From contig JBEKIF010000010.1 in the NCBI GenBank assembly GCA_050011895.1, positions 101,620 to 165,619 of the forward strand: 64,000 nt of DNA, written 5' to 3'. Both the position numbers and the translations under genes were made by a program. A model generated the notes under the pieces. It was not told the DNA's origin and did not search any database. It saw only the letters and a list, made by a program, of their open reading frames with translations. This stretch comes from DATBGO01 sp050011895 (GTDB lineage: Bacteria > Actinomycetota > Actinomycetes > Streptosporangiales > Streptosporangiaceae). Positions 53,948-62,441 of the stretch are shown piece after piece; positions within the stretch are counted from its first letter, which is position 1, and the number at the start of each line of letters is the position of its first letter.

Positions 53948-54705
53948 GACCGCGCGATGACCGCAGGACGGTCGGGTATACAGCGACCTGACGCGGCACC
54001 GGGCGACATAGCAAACCACAGCATTCGCCGCCTGACCCTGTCCGCGGGCGCTTCACTCTGGCGGCCGAAGCGAGGCCTCCACGGCATCGAGACACCTCCG
54101 GTGATCTTTAGCGGAGCGCTTCTCGACCGCCCGCTTGGAGGGCGGCGGGATGGGTGTGCACTGGCGGCGTGCGCTATTCGGGCACCACGACAGTGGCGCG
54201 TAGAGCCAATTCGGCACGTATTCGGCGCAACCCCCCGCATCCTTCCTCGCGGACACGCAGGGCATTGCCTATCGTGCCACTGATCGGCTCAGACATATCC
54301 GCGAGAATGTTACGGGGGAGAGGCGCACTCCGAGCGCGTGCCCGAAGAGTGCCCTATTCCGGCGGCCACGCAGAGTGGCGGCGCGGCAGGCCTCTCAAGG
54401 TTCGCGGCCGCTCCTGCCGAGTATGAGCCACATCTGAACTGCGTCGACGGTGGGCATGCCCGCGCATAGATCGATCAGATCTGCATGAATGATTCCGTGC
54501 TTTGCGCCAAGCCGATTACCGTGTCCGGCGGCGATTATCCATTGGCCAAGTTTTCATGGCAACAGCCCCAGACCACGATCTCCGAAATCCGGTCGGGGCG
54601 GCCGGTGATCTGGCCTGGCCTCCTCGGGGGCTGTAATCGCTCCCGCGCGCAGACCGCTCCACCGATCTCTAGGTGCCGCGCATTCGTCGCAGTGGAGCTG
54701 CGTTG
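53948..54705. other. 758 bp of island DNA without a recognisable gene
   Basis: Short frames occur on both strands but none has a family motif or a good ribosome-binding site. A degenerate direct repeat (TGCGCTATTCGGGCACCACG near 54170 and TGCCCTATTCCGGCGGCCAC near 54350) is present. This is where an integrase would be expected in many tRNA islands; I find none, only possible decay. Confidence 0.5.
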
Positions 54706-55500
54706 CTATGCAACCCGGTCCGGGAAGGCGCGGATGACGGCGGCGGTGCGGCTGGAGACACCCAGCCGTTCGTAGATGTTTTCCAGGTGGGTGCGCACGG
54801 TTCCCTCGGAGATGCCCAGCCGCCGGGAGATCTGGGTGTTGGTGTGACCGGCCGCCAGCAGGCGCATCAGCTCGTTCTGCCGGGGGGTGAGCCGGGGGAC
54901 CGGATGGCGGCGCCGCCCGGCGTCCAGGCAGGCCTGGTACAGGTGCGGGCGCAGCAATACCAGCAGCGCCCGGTCCCGCTCGGAGAAATCCGGGCCGGGG
55001 CCGCGGTGCAAGACCAGCCGCAGATACCGCCCGGCCTCGGCGGCCGGCTCCGGCAGCTCGGGCAGCGCCAGCATCAGATGGTGCTCGATCCCCTGCGGCC
55101 GGATGCAGTCGATGTACATGCCGGTGCTGTGCCATTGCCGCATCGAGTAGAAGTCAGAGGTCTTGACGACGCTACGCAGGTCACCGGTCCGGACCGGGTG
55201 GGCGCAGATCCGGCAATCCCAGTAATGGGTCCAGAACACCTGAGCCCAGTCCTCGGGCACCCCGGCGTCGTCGTCGGCGTCGCTGCCCTGCAGCCAGCTA
55301 TGAACCTGCCGCCTGGTGTCGTAGTGCTCGACCGATATCGCATCGCAGCGGATCTGGCCCATCAGATCAGCCACCAGGGACGGCGGCAGCAGCCCTGCCC
55401 CAGCCGGCAGGTCAGGGCGGTCCTGGCTGACGATGGCCGCCAGAGCGCGCAAGTCCTTTTCGCCGGCCCTCACCGGAGTGCTCATCGCGGAAGTGGTCAT
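54706..55500 (-). CDS. LuxR-type transcriptional regulator
   Basis: A 264-residue protein. Residues 1-195 form an unknown sensor-like region with Cys/His/Trp clusters (HYWDCRICAHPV, FYSMRQWHSTGMYID). Residues 200-262 form a LuxR helix-turn-helix (LTPRQNELMRLLAAGHTNTQ, ISRRLGISEGTVRTHLENIY, ERLGVSSRTAA). It has no receiver phosphorylation site. It is divergent from the RIR-repeat membrane protein and likely controls that operon. ATG 55500 is used; a second ATG lies five codons in. Confidence 0.88.
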   Translation of the reverse strand: MTTSAMSTPVRAGEKDLRALAAIVSQDRPDLPAGAGLLPPSLVADLMGQIRCDAISVEHYDTRRQVHSWLQGSDADDDAGVPEDWAQVFWTHYWDCRICAHPVRTGDLRSVVKTSDFYSMRQWHSTGMYIDCIRPQGIEHHLMLALPELPEPAAEAGRYLRLVLHRGPGPDFSERDRALLVLLRPHLYQACLDAGRRRHPVPRLTPRQNELMRLLAAGHTNTQISRRLGISEGTVRTHLENIYERLGVSSRTAAVIRAFPDRVA

Positions 55501-55642
55501 CGCGGGCCCCCTTCGCTGCTGATCTCACGCTACGCCACCCAGCTCCGGCCTGGATATCCGCAGAACATCGGATGGCGGACGCGCCGGGAGCCCGCTGACA
55601 CTGGCGGTTGACAGATCACGCTGCAAACCGAAGGAGGCCGTC

Positions 55643-55975
55643 ATGAACCACATCCGCCGCATCCGCCGCATCCGCCGCATCCGCCGCATCCGCCGCATCG
55701 CCGGTGTCCTGGCCGGGCTGGCGTGCGCCTGGCTGGGGCTGGCCGCGGCCGCGCCCGCCGCGTTCGCCATGATCGTCCCAGCTCCGGGCGGACCAGGCAG
55801 CGTCGCTCCGGCGCCCCCAGCCCGCGCCGTGACGCACACCGTCGTCGTGGGCGGCATGCCCGGCTGGCAGATCGCCCTGATCGCCATCGGCGCGGCCCTG
55901 CTCGCCGCCGCCCTGGCGGTGCTCGCCGACCGGGCACGAGCCGCCCGCCGCCAGGCCGTCACCGCGGCCGCCTGA
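55643..55975 (+). CDS. Small exported or membrane protein with an N-terminal RRI repeat
   Basis: A 110-residue protein. The N-terminus is MNHI followed by five RRI units, then a hydrophobic run AGVLAGLACAWLGLAAAAPA that looks like a signal sequence or anchor. A Pro-rich middle (PAPGGPGSVAPAPPA) and a second helix (MPGWQIALIAIGAALLAAAL) end in an Arg tail. GGAGG precedes the ATG by 6 nt. The basic repeat gives an unusually long n-region of about 19 residues. It leads a short operon with the broken gene and DUF4242. Family unknown; such proteins accompany this LuxR type in other actinomycetes, as far as I recall. Confidence 0.7.
   Translation: MNHIRRIRRIRRIRRIRRIAGVLAGLACAWLGLAAAAPAAFAMIVPAPGGPGSVAPAPPARAVTHTVVVGGMPGWQIALIAIGAALLAAALAVLADRARAARRQAVTAAA
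55651..55695. repeat. Five 9-bp copies (CATCCGCCG) coding RRI
   Basis: Perfect tandem copies at 55651, 55660, 55669, 55678 and 55687. Frame is kept by any copy number change. Confidence 0.95.
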
Positions 55976-55978
55976 GCC

Positions 55979-56450
55979 ATGCACCCAGACCAAGTGGTGC
56001 CGCCACCGGCCGGTCCGGGCCGGGCGGCACCGCTGCGGGCCGGGGCCTGGTTGTCGTTCCGCCGGATCGTGGACGTCCCGTTCGCAACTGCGTGGCCGCG
56101 CTGGAAAGAGGCCAGCTCGCGGGCACCACGAAGGGCGGCGCGCCGGCCAGCACCAGGTGCGCGGGCCGGCCGAGCACGACCGGGACAGCGGCACCCGCCG
56201 GGTCCAGGTCCGCCTGGCCCGCGGGCGCCTGCGCCCGGCGCTGCGGATGCGGCTGGAGGCCGACCACTGGTCCTCCTCACCCCCGCGCACCGCGCTGGAA
56301 CTCATCCCGTGCGGGCACGTCCCGCCCAGCGCCGCCTACTTCCGGGCCGGCCGCCGGCTGCTGGACTCCCTGGCCCGCTCGCTGGCAGGGCCGCGGCCGG
56401 CCCCGAGCCAGACGCCAGGGCATCAACCCACCGCAAGACAGGACAATGAC
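55979..56450 (+). pseudogene. Broken gene in three frames, unknown family
   Basis: The ATG at 55979 opens MHPDQVVPPPAGPGRAAPL and AWLSFRRIVDVPFA. At about 56089 the plausible continuation moves to another frame (NCVAALERGQLAGTTKGG). Near 56155 it moves again (RGPAEHDRDSGTRRVQVRLA, LRMRLEADHWSSSPPRTALE, YFRAGRRLLDSL). The third frame has no stop before the DUF4242 start, so it runs on into that gene. Two small indels therefore separate one ancestral reading frame. The family is one I associate with LuxR/DUF4242 neighbourhoods but cannot name. Confidence 0.55.
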
Positions 56451-56696
56451 ATGCCACAATTCATGGACTTTCACGAGGACCTCAAGCTGCCCGCCGAGGC
56501 CATCGCGCAGATCGCCGCCGACACCCGCAACGGCCGGGTCGACCAGTTCGGCGTCCGCCAGATCGAGCTGTACCACAACCCCGAAGGCAAGGTGTACTGC
56601 CTGTTGGAAGGGCCGGACGAGGACGCCATCCGCCAGCACCACGCCGCCCTCGGCGTTCCCTGCGGCGACGTGCACCAGGTAAACGGCCTCACCTGA
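56451..56696 (+). CDS. DUF4242 protein (SCO4226-type nickel-binding fold)
   Basis: An 81-residue protein: MPQFMDFHEDLKLPAEAIA, IELYHNPEGKVYCLLEGPD and EDAIRQHHAALGVPCGDVHQ. DUF4242 members are small ferredoxin-like dimers, and SCO4226 binds nickel. AGGACAATGAC precedes ATG 56451. In frame with the broken upstream gene, so a fusion product is possible if translation starts upstream. Confidence 0.78.
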   Translation: MPQFMDFHEDLKLPAEAIAQIAADTRNGRVDQFGVRQIELYHNPEGKVYCLLEGPDEDAIRQHHAALGVPCGDVHQVNGLT

Positions 56697-57483
56697 CCGG
56701 GCGTGGCTCCACCGTGATCAAGATGAAAAACGCTCGGTGTCTCGCGACCCGAGTCCCGTGTGCCACCGTTGACGACAGCGCTGGACCGTCGAGATAACGG
56801 CCTTTCTGCGCGCCCCAGCGGGCGGCCCTCGAAGCTCTCGCAAACCGCGCCGAACGGCTCGGCGCGCGTTCTCGCCGACCTTCGCTGTCACTTAGCGTGA
56901 TGCCGTCGATCGGCGTAGCCCGCAGCCGATCGCCGACCGGTCCAGTGTGAAGGATCTGCTTGAGGTCGGAGTCGGCCCGCTGACCGAGGTGTCTGTCGAT
57001 CTAGCACGATGGCCGCCAGGCGGCTACATCACGCCCGACGCGCGCGCCATATGCGGCATAGCGGTAAACCAATCGAACTCGATCGCTGGCTCACCTACGC
57101 TGTTAGGGCTAGCCAACCTGGCGGTAAGGGCTGGGTCCGGCTGTCCCCGAGAGGGGTTCAAGAAGGCCAGGAAGTAGACCCGGCCCAGCCGCCAGTTCCA
57201 AATCCGCAACGCGGCATGACCGGACGCTTCGCTGCAGCCTCGAAGTCGAGTTTAGCGATCACTACGGGTGAGCCAGGACTATGAATCGGGTTCAGTGTGC
57301 AGTAGGCACTGCGGCCAGATGGACTCGCAGCAGATAGCTGATGCCTGTGCAAAGAAAGAAGCCCAGTGTGAGGCCTGTCAGGACGCCATTTGCACGCCAT
57401 CACATGCGGTGTGGACGACAGGGTTGGCACGGTCCGGGCTAGGCCAGGCAGGCGACAACATGTGACGGTCTCGGCGTCCGGCC
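56697..57483. other. 787 bp of island DNA, no convincing gene
   Basis: A frame at 57009-57284 (containing SGKPIELDRWLTYAVRASQP) and a Cys-rich frame at 57268-57465 (CAKKEAQCEACQDAIC) have weak coding character but no ribosome-binding site or known family. Hairpin-like and TTTGCACGCCATCACATGCG sequence near 57390 resembles att-proximal DNA only loosely. Confidence 0.4.
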
Positions 57484-57726
57484 TCAAGTGCTTGAGCCGT
57501 CAGGACCTGGAGCCGACCGCCGCTGATGCTTGACCGAACTGAAATCTGCATATGCGGTTACAAGCGCCAGGTTAATCGCCGACTCCAGGTTGTCGAGTTG
57601 GAGCTGCATGTGTCGCATTCGCGGGCCGATATCGGCCGCGACCTCATGACGAATGTAACGCACGCATAGTGCGCCTCCAACGAGGACGCCGAGAAGAATG
57701 CCGAGAAAGAACAACAGAAAAGCCAT
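57484..57726 (-). CDS. Small membrane-anchored protein, unknown
   Basis: An 80-residue protein: one N-terminal membrane helix (MAFLLFFLGILLGVLVGGAL), then CVRYIRHEVAADIGP and a helical MQLQLDNLESAINLALVTAY with coiled-coil spacing. An AGGTGGTAGCA motif precedes ATG 57726. I recall similar short proteins on actinomycete mobile elements, but cannot name a family. Confidence 0.6.
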   Translation of the reverse strand: MAFLLFFLGILLGVLVGGALCVRYIRHEVAADIGPRMRHMQLQLDNLESAINLALVTAYADFSSVKHQRRSAPGPDGSST

Positions 57727-57784
57727 TGCTACCACCTGATCCCGATAGATCTAGTGCTCGTTAAGAGTCCACAATTTCTAATGA

Positions 57785-58024
57785 CTACCTGACGGGATCT
57801 GACACCAGTCCGGTCCTACAGACCGAGTCAGGGTTCGCGTCTGGCGCGTTTCTGGTCATTTCTCTCGGCTCCATCTCTTCGGGCACGATCCATTCACCGC
57901 AAGCGTCCTCCCCAGGAAGCGCCGCCGCAACAGTCCCTACTTCCGTCGAATTGAAGGTGCCGGCTCGACTGCAGAGACGAACTCCGTTCATTCCACGCAC
58001 GACCGGGGGCGTGGTCACGTGCAT
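57785..58024 (-). CDS. Hypothetical small protein
   Basis: A GTG at 58024 opens 79 residues with Glu/Pro-rich character (CGEWIVPEEMEPREMTRN). No motif is recognised. The region is less GC-rich than the core. An internal ATG at 57991 could be the start. It may be a remnant. Confidence 0.3.
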   Translation of the reverse strand: MHVTTPPVVRGMNGVRLCSRAGTFNSTEVGTVAAALPGEDACGEWIVPEEMEPREMTRNAPDANPDSVCRTGLVSDPVR

Positions 58025-58151
58025 CTGCTTCGTTTAGAACGTTTCGGATGATTCATGTGATCTAAGTCACACTGTTGCCCATTTGAATTGAAGGCTCTAG
58101 CCTCGATTTCAGGACGTAGAGCTTCACTGACTGGCGGGCGGTGACGGGAAC

Positions 58152-59354
58152 GTGTCGCATCGGCATCAGCCTGAGCCGACTGCGCACCGGTCCATGCGCG
58201 AGGCCACCAAGCAGCGACTCCTGCGCTATGTCGCGGCCATGCCAGCAGAGGCGACGCAGGCCCGGATCGCCAAGCTCGCACGCCTATCGCCCGCGACGGT
58301 ATCGACGTTGATGCGCGAACTGCAGTCCGATGGCCTGGTGGGTATCCGAGATGATCCGTCCGGACGTCGCGGGCAGCAGATTTCGGTCACGAGCTTGCCG
58401 GGAGTGGCAGCCGGAGTGGAACTGGGGCAGACACATATTTCTGTCTGCGTGCGAGCTCTTGCCTCCGACCGGGATTACTTCGTCGAGTCATCGGATTCCG
58501 GAGCGGACCGACGAAGGACATGGCTTGCTACGACGGTCGGCCTTATCAGCAAGGTCGTTGAAGAAAACGGTCTAGCTTCAGAACCCATCGTCTCTGTCGG
58601 CCTCGGAGTGCCCGCACCCGTTCTGCCTGGTTCGGGAGAGGTTTTCACGCCTGCGATTCTCCAGGGCTGGGAGAAAGCCAGGCCTGCTTCGGAGTTGGGC
58701 CGGGCGCTCTCGGCCCCGGTCGCGGTCGACAACGAAGCGAACCTGGCCGCCTTCGGCGAATACCTATATGGCGCTGGCCGAGAAATGGCAAGCATGATTT
58801 ATCTGAAGATGTCAATAGGCGTTGGCGCGGGCATCGTCATTGACGGACGCCTGATGCGGGGATGGCGTGGCATAGCTGGTGAGGTCGGACACCTGTCCAT
58901 GGATCCGGGAGGCCTCGTCTGCCGCTGCGGAAACCGCGGTTGCCTCGAAACACTAATCAGCTCGGCACAGCTAGTAGATCAAGCCTCAGCGGCTCACCGA
59001 GGCTTCGGCGGCTCAGCAATCCCGAACACAGTCGAGGACATGGTAGCGCTGGCTAATCGCGGAGATCCAGCCTGCATTCGCATTTTTCAGGATGCCGGAC
59101 GGCATATAGGACGTGCGATAGCGGCATTTAGTATATTTCTCAATCCAGAATGTGTCGTCCTCGGCGGCCAGCTAGGTACTCTCGCAGGAGAGCTGATTGT
59201 GAGACCTGCGCTCGAGTCGTTCGAGAGCTTCGCAATTAAGGAGTCTGCTGGCGCTAATTGCAAGATAAGGGCATCAGAATTGCCCATTACTGCGCCGGCC
59301 ACAGGTGCGCTTGCATGGGGCCTTCTTGCTGCCGCTGACCCGTCTATGCGTTAG
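58152..59354 (+). CDS. ROK-family transcriptional regulator
   Basis: A 400-residue protein. Residues 15-75 form a winged helix (ATKQRLLRYVAAMPAEATQA, IAKLARLSPATVSTLMRELQ). The ROK ATPase-type fold follows: SVGLGVPAPVLPG, AVDNEANLAAFGEY, the substrate loop GWRGIAGEVGHLSM and the Zn-binding CRCGNRGCLE. It likely represses a sugar operon, with a sugar as inducer. No transporter or kinase operon is near, so it is orphaned. Codon use shifts to A/T-rich third positions towards the 3' end (59050-59340), unlike its neighbours, a sign of transfer. Confidence 0.88.
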   Translation: MSHRHQPEPTAHRSMREATKQRLLRYVAAMPAEATQARIAKLARLSPATVSTLMRELQSDGLVGIRDDPSGRRGQQISVTSLPGVAAGVELGQTHISVCVRALASDRDYFVESSDSGADRRRTWLATTVGLISKVVEENGLASEPIVSVGLGVPAPVLPGSGEVFTPAILQGWEKARPASELGRALSAPVAVDNEANLAAFGEYLYGAGREMASMIYLKMSIGVGAGIVIDGRLMRGWRGIAGEVGHLSMDPGGLVCRCGNRGCLETLISSAQLVDQASAAHRGFGGSAIPNTVEDMVALANRGDPACIRIFQDAGRHIGRAIAAFSIFLNPECVVLGGQLGTLAGELIVRPALESFESFAIKESAGANCKIRASELPITAPATGALAWGLLAAADPSMR

Positions 59355-59394
59355 CAACCCATTCGGACAGGCGAATGCCTGAGCCATGCCGTAG

Positions 59395-59649
59395 ACGTCG
59401 TCTGCTGCCGGAGTTCAGAGACCTGGAAACACTGACTCAGATCCGATCCAAGGTGAGGCCATTGCTCGGCAAGTTTGGCGGATATCACGCAACGGTGGGA
59501 ACGATTTTCTCCGTGATCTCGACCTCCATCCGGGCGACGCTGCCGGTCGCCCCGACCTGTCCGAGCAGATCAAGGATGCGGCATCCCACCTTGGAACCGC
59601 TGGCGAGCGATTCTTGGAGGCGTGCCGGACAGACCTGCAAGGTGGCTGA
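59395..59649 (+). pseudogene. 3' fragment of an unknown gene, no start codon
   Basis: After a TAG at 59392 a frame runs 84 codons with protein-like content: GEAIARQVWRISRNGGNDF, LRDLDLHPGDAAGRPDLS, EQIKDAASHLGTAGERFL and EACRTDLQGG before TGA. No ATG, GTG or TTG lies in the early part. It looks like the C-terminus of a gene that lost its 5' end at the ROK gene's 3' side. Confidence 0.35.
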
Positions 59650-59791
59650 TCCGCCTCTGGCACCAGTAGGTCCGCGTCCTGTCGGCGGCAAGAGCGGACG
59701 TCGACGCCGGTGCGGGCTGCCGTGGTGTTTGCCGTGTCAGAGGTCGAGGACCATGCCGTCGTGGGCTGCGGGCAGGCGGGCGTCGGTGAGG

Positions 59792-59888
59792 GCCGATGTA
59801 GCTCAGCAGGCAGAGCAGCCGTCTCGAATACGGCAAACCGGACCGGTGCCCACCAGGCCAGCTCCGTTGAAGCTCAGCGATATCGGCA
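59792..59888 (+). tRNA. Degenerate tRNA-like sequence (CGA anticodon)
   Basis: GCCGATG (59792) can pair with TATCGGC (59881-59887). TA, a perfect D-arm (GCTC-AGCAGGCA-GAGC) and an anticodon arm (GCCGT-CTCGAAT-ACGGC, anticodon CGA) follow. A long variable region follows, and a poor T-arm lacks a TTCGA loop. It is probably a decayed island tRNA rather than a working one. Confidence 0.3.
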
Positions 59889-60271
59889 TGTATTCGGCAC
59901 GCTTGGTACCGAACTGGGCGCTCCGTGCGGGGAAGCCGCTGGTGCACGACGTTTCCGCAGGTCGGGGCCTTGATGCGGCGGCCCGAGATGGCGGGAAACG
60001 GTTCGCGGCGGCACCGGATCGCCGCCGAGAAGCTGGCCGTATCGCTCGATATCGCCCCGTGCGATCAGGCCGTGTCCGAACGGGCCTGACGGTCCTGGCG
60101 GGACGATGCGGCTACAACAACCCCTCTGGAGCGCGGGTCGCCGAGGCGCGGGGCTCGCCGCGTGCCGGGATTCTCCTTCGGCGCTCCCATCGTGTTCGCC
60201 ATCGACGCCGTCTTTATCGCCGCTGCGCTGGGTAATCCACTGGCCGACACGACTGGCGCGCCCCCGCTTAT

Positions 60272-60619
60272 TTAGGTGCCGTCGCCGGCCTCTGCGTCCA
60301 GTTCGGCCTCCAGCTCAGCTTCGGCTATGGCGACCACGAAGCCCAGACCTTGGGCGATGTTCGCCGCAGCCGAGACCACGCGCGCGGTGCCCACGATGGG
60401 TGCCACCGCGACGAGAATATCTTCGACGTCATCGAGGGTGATGTCGGAGTCGGCCGCCGCTTCGACGTTCAGCGCATAGGACGCAGCGGTCGCGTCCACC
60501 GCGACCAGGGCGGCGATCCGGGCGATCATGAACTCGCGCGGGGGCAGGTCGCTGCTCTCCAGCGATGCGGCGGTCATCACCGCGAGGGTGTCCATGACGG
60601 GCGTGTCACTTTCGGGCAT
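60272..60619 (-). CDS. Carboxymuconolactone decarboxylase (AhpD-like) family protein
   Basis: A 115-residue all-helical protein: DTLAVMTAASLESSDLPPRE, FMIARIAALVAVDATAASYA, LDDVEDILVAVAPIVGTARV and an acidic C-terminus. It lacks the CxxC pair of true AhpD peroxidase partners, so redox activity is doubtful. AAAGGA precedes ATG 60619 by 9 nt. It is divergent from the M24 fragment. Confidence 0.75.
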   Translation of the reverse strand: MPESDTPVMDTLAVMTAASLESSDLPPREFMIARIAALVAVDATAASYALNVEAAADSDITLDDVEDILVAVAPIVGTARVVSAAANIAQGLGFVVAIAEAELEAELDAEAGDGT

Positions 60620-60723
60620 GGCGGAGTCCTTTCCGAACGGGAGCAGCCAGCTAATCGTCCTCTTGCCGCGCTCGTTCCGCCAGACCCACAGGCCACGCTG
60701 TGGTCTGTCCGCCGCATTAGTTC

Positions 60724-61110
60724 TTGTCGGCACGACATGTCGTTGGCAAGATGGCCACCAGGGCACTGGATCTGGTGATCGACTCCGTGGCCCCGGGGAT
60801 GGCGACAGCCGAACTCGTGACGATCGGCGACGAGGCGCTGGCCGCCGCCGGGGTCGGCACCCGGCCCGATCAGCCGGGCGGGATGCACGCGAGCTACCCG
60901 GCGCACTGGGGACATGGCCTGGGCCTGGTCTGGGAACGGCCGTGGCTCGTCAGTTCCGAGCCGCTGACTATCCAGGAGGGAATGGTGCTCGCTATCGAGC
61001 GCGCGATCACGCTGGCGCGAGTCGGGGCCGTCGCTGCCGAGCAGAACTTGATCGTGACCGGCAGCGGCGCTGAGCTGCTGATCGCCGGTCCGGCCGGGAG
61101 ATGGACATGA
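60724..61110 (+). pseudogene. M24 (Xaa-Pro-type) peptidase, only the C-terminal third left
   Basis: Homology starts at ALDLVIDSVAPGMATAELV (near 60758) and includes MHASYPAHWGHGLGLVWERP, the metal His in HGLG and the Glu in EGMVLAIERA plus EQNLIVT. Full M24 enzymes have about 370 residues with five metal ligands; the first Asp ligands are missing here. The 5' part has been replaced by the CMD gene's upstream region. It overlaps the M20 peptidase start by a few bases, so it probably once formed an operon with it. Confidence 0.75.
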
Positions 61111-62285
61111 CCGGCCCGCTGGACGCGGTTGAGCTCGCCAGCCGGCTCATCAGCATCCCGGGCCTGTCGGGCGCGGAGGCGGATGTCGCCGACGAGGTCG
61201 AGCAGGCGATGGCATCGGCCGGATACCGGGACATCTTCCGTGACCAGCTGGGCTCGGTGATCGGCATCGCCGGGCCGGAAGGGGAGACACCAGCCCTGCT
61301 CTTTGACGGGCACATGGACGTGGTGCCCGCGGCCGGTGCCTGGACCACTGATCCGTTTCAGCCGGTCGTGCGGGACGGCAGGCTGTATGGCCGCGGATCG
61401 ACTGACATGAAAGCTGGCCTGGCCGCCGCCATCGCCGGGGTAGCGGCGGCCGCGGCGGCCGGAGAGCTCGCGCAGCCGATAGCCGTATCCGCCACCGTCA
61501 TGGAGGAGACGATCGAGGGGGTCGCGCTGGCCCGGGTGCTCGACGTCATCCGCCCGGCGGCCGTGGTCATCTGCGAGGCCTCCGATCTGGCCGTCCAGGT
61601 CGGCCAGCGCGGCCGGGCCGAGCTGCTGGTCACCGTCACCGGCTCCCCGGCGCACGCCGCCTATCCCGAGCGGGGCACGAATCCGATCAGCCTGGCGGTA
61701 TCGGGGCTCGCCGCGCTGGAGCACCTCGCGCTGCCCGCCGATCCCGATCTCGGGCCGGCCATCCTGGTGCCGACCGATGTCATCTCCGAGCCGTGGCCGT
61801 CGGTATCCATGATCCCGTCCGCGGTGCGGATCAGGTTCGATCGCCGGACCCTGGTCGGCGAGACTCGTGAGGACGTGGTCGGCGCGGTGGCCACGACGCT
61901 GGCGGTGATTGACCCTGCGGCCTTCGAGGTCAGCGTCTCGGCGGGCTCGCTGGCCGCCTATACCGGAGCGACCTTCGACGCTCCGCGTTGGCTGCCCGCC
62001 TGGCGCATGGACAGGGACCATTGGCTGGTTGGCGCGGCCAGCCAGGCTGCGAAGCAGGTTACTGGCACATCGCGGCTCGGTGTCTACGACTTCTGCACCA
62101 ACGGCTCCGAGTCGGCCGGGGTCCGGGGCATGCCCACGATCGGGCTCGGCCCCGGCGTGGCCGCGGACGCGCACACTCCGGATGAGTCCGTCTCGATCCG
62201 GCATGTTCAGCAGGCCAAGGACATCTACGAGCAGCTGGCGATACACGCAGCAGGAAGGCCAGGACATGCCGGCGACCACGACTAG
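61107..62285 (+). CDS. M20 family metallopeptidase/deacylase (ArgE/DapE-like)
   Basis: A 392-residue zinc hydrolase. Metal motifs: LLFDGHMDVVP, YGRGSTDMKAGLAA, the catalytic Glu pair TVMEETIEG, and CEASD, with the last His in ADAHTPDESVSI. A dimerisation lid domain (GRAELLVTVTGSPAHAAYPE) lies in the middle. It likely removes N-acyl groups from amino acids or cleaves dipeptides. ATG 61107 or the in-frame ATG at 61101. It is intact between two broken genes and may be the only working part of a lost catabolic operon. Confidence 0.87.
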   Translation: MTGPLDAVELASRLISIPGLSGAEADVADEVEQAMASAGYRDIFRDQLGSVIGIAGPEGETPALLFDGHMDVVPAAGAWTTDPFQPVVRDGRLYGRGSTDMKAGLAAAIAGVAAAAAAGELAQPIAVSATVMEETIEGVALARVLDVIRPAAVVICEASDLAVQVGQRGRAELLVTVTGSPAHAAYPERGTNPISLAVSGLAALEHLALPADPDLGPAILVPTDVISEPWPSVSMIPSAVRIRFDRRTLVGETREDVVGAVATTLAVIDPAAFEVSVSAGSLAAYTGATFDAPRWLPAWRMDRDHWLVGAASQAAKQVTGTSRLGVYDFCTNGSESAGVRGMPTIGLGPGVAADAHTPDESVSIRHVQQAKDIYEQLAIHAAGRPGHAGDHD

Positions 62286-62440
62286 CCTTAAGTACCTCTA
62301 CCGGTCCATGGTGCTGATCCGCGAGGCAGTGGAGACCTTGCTCAGGCTCTTCTGACGAACCGGATGCCCGGCCTCATCTACTCCACATAGGCGAGGAAGC
62401 GACCGCGATCGGAGTTTGCGCCGCACTGCGGCCCGATGGC
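62266..62440 (+). pseudogene. Thiamine-dependent dehydrogenase E1-alpha, N-terminal fragment
   Basis: ATG 62266, after AAGGCCAGGAC, opens MPATTTSLKYLYRSMVLIRE, typical of branched-chain or pyruvate dehydrogenase E1-alpha. A TGA at 62353 interrupts it. Homology continues in another frame (IGEEATAIGVCAALRPDG) to 62440, where an inverted segment begins. Confidence 0.65.
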
Positions 62441-62441
62441 C

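Noticed and set aside
53902..54240. Frames just downstream of tRNA-Glu as a degraded integrase
   Set aside because: No R-x-x-R/H-x-x-R or Tyr motif seen on either strand.
57268..57465. Cys-rich short frame as a zinc-finger protein
   Set aside because: No ribosome-binding site or promoter, and the Cys spacing fits no known finger.
59375..60235. 286-codon frame in the island
   Set aside because: Arg/Pro-rich, covers a tRNA-like sequence and a better frame fragment, no motif.
60162..60275. 37-codon frame MPGFSFGAPIVFAIDAVFIA as a membrane gene
   Set aside because: Too short, no ribosome-binding site; at most a relic of a transporter.
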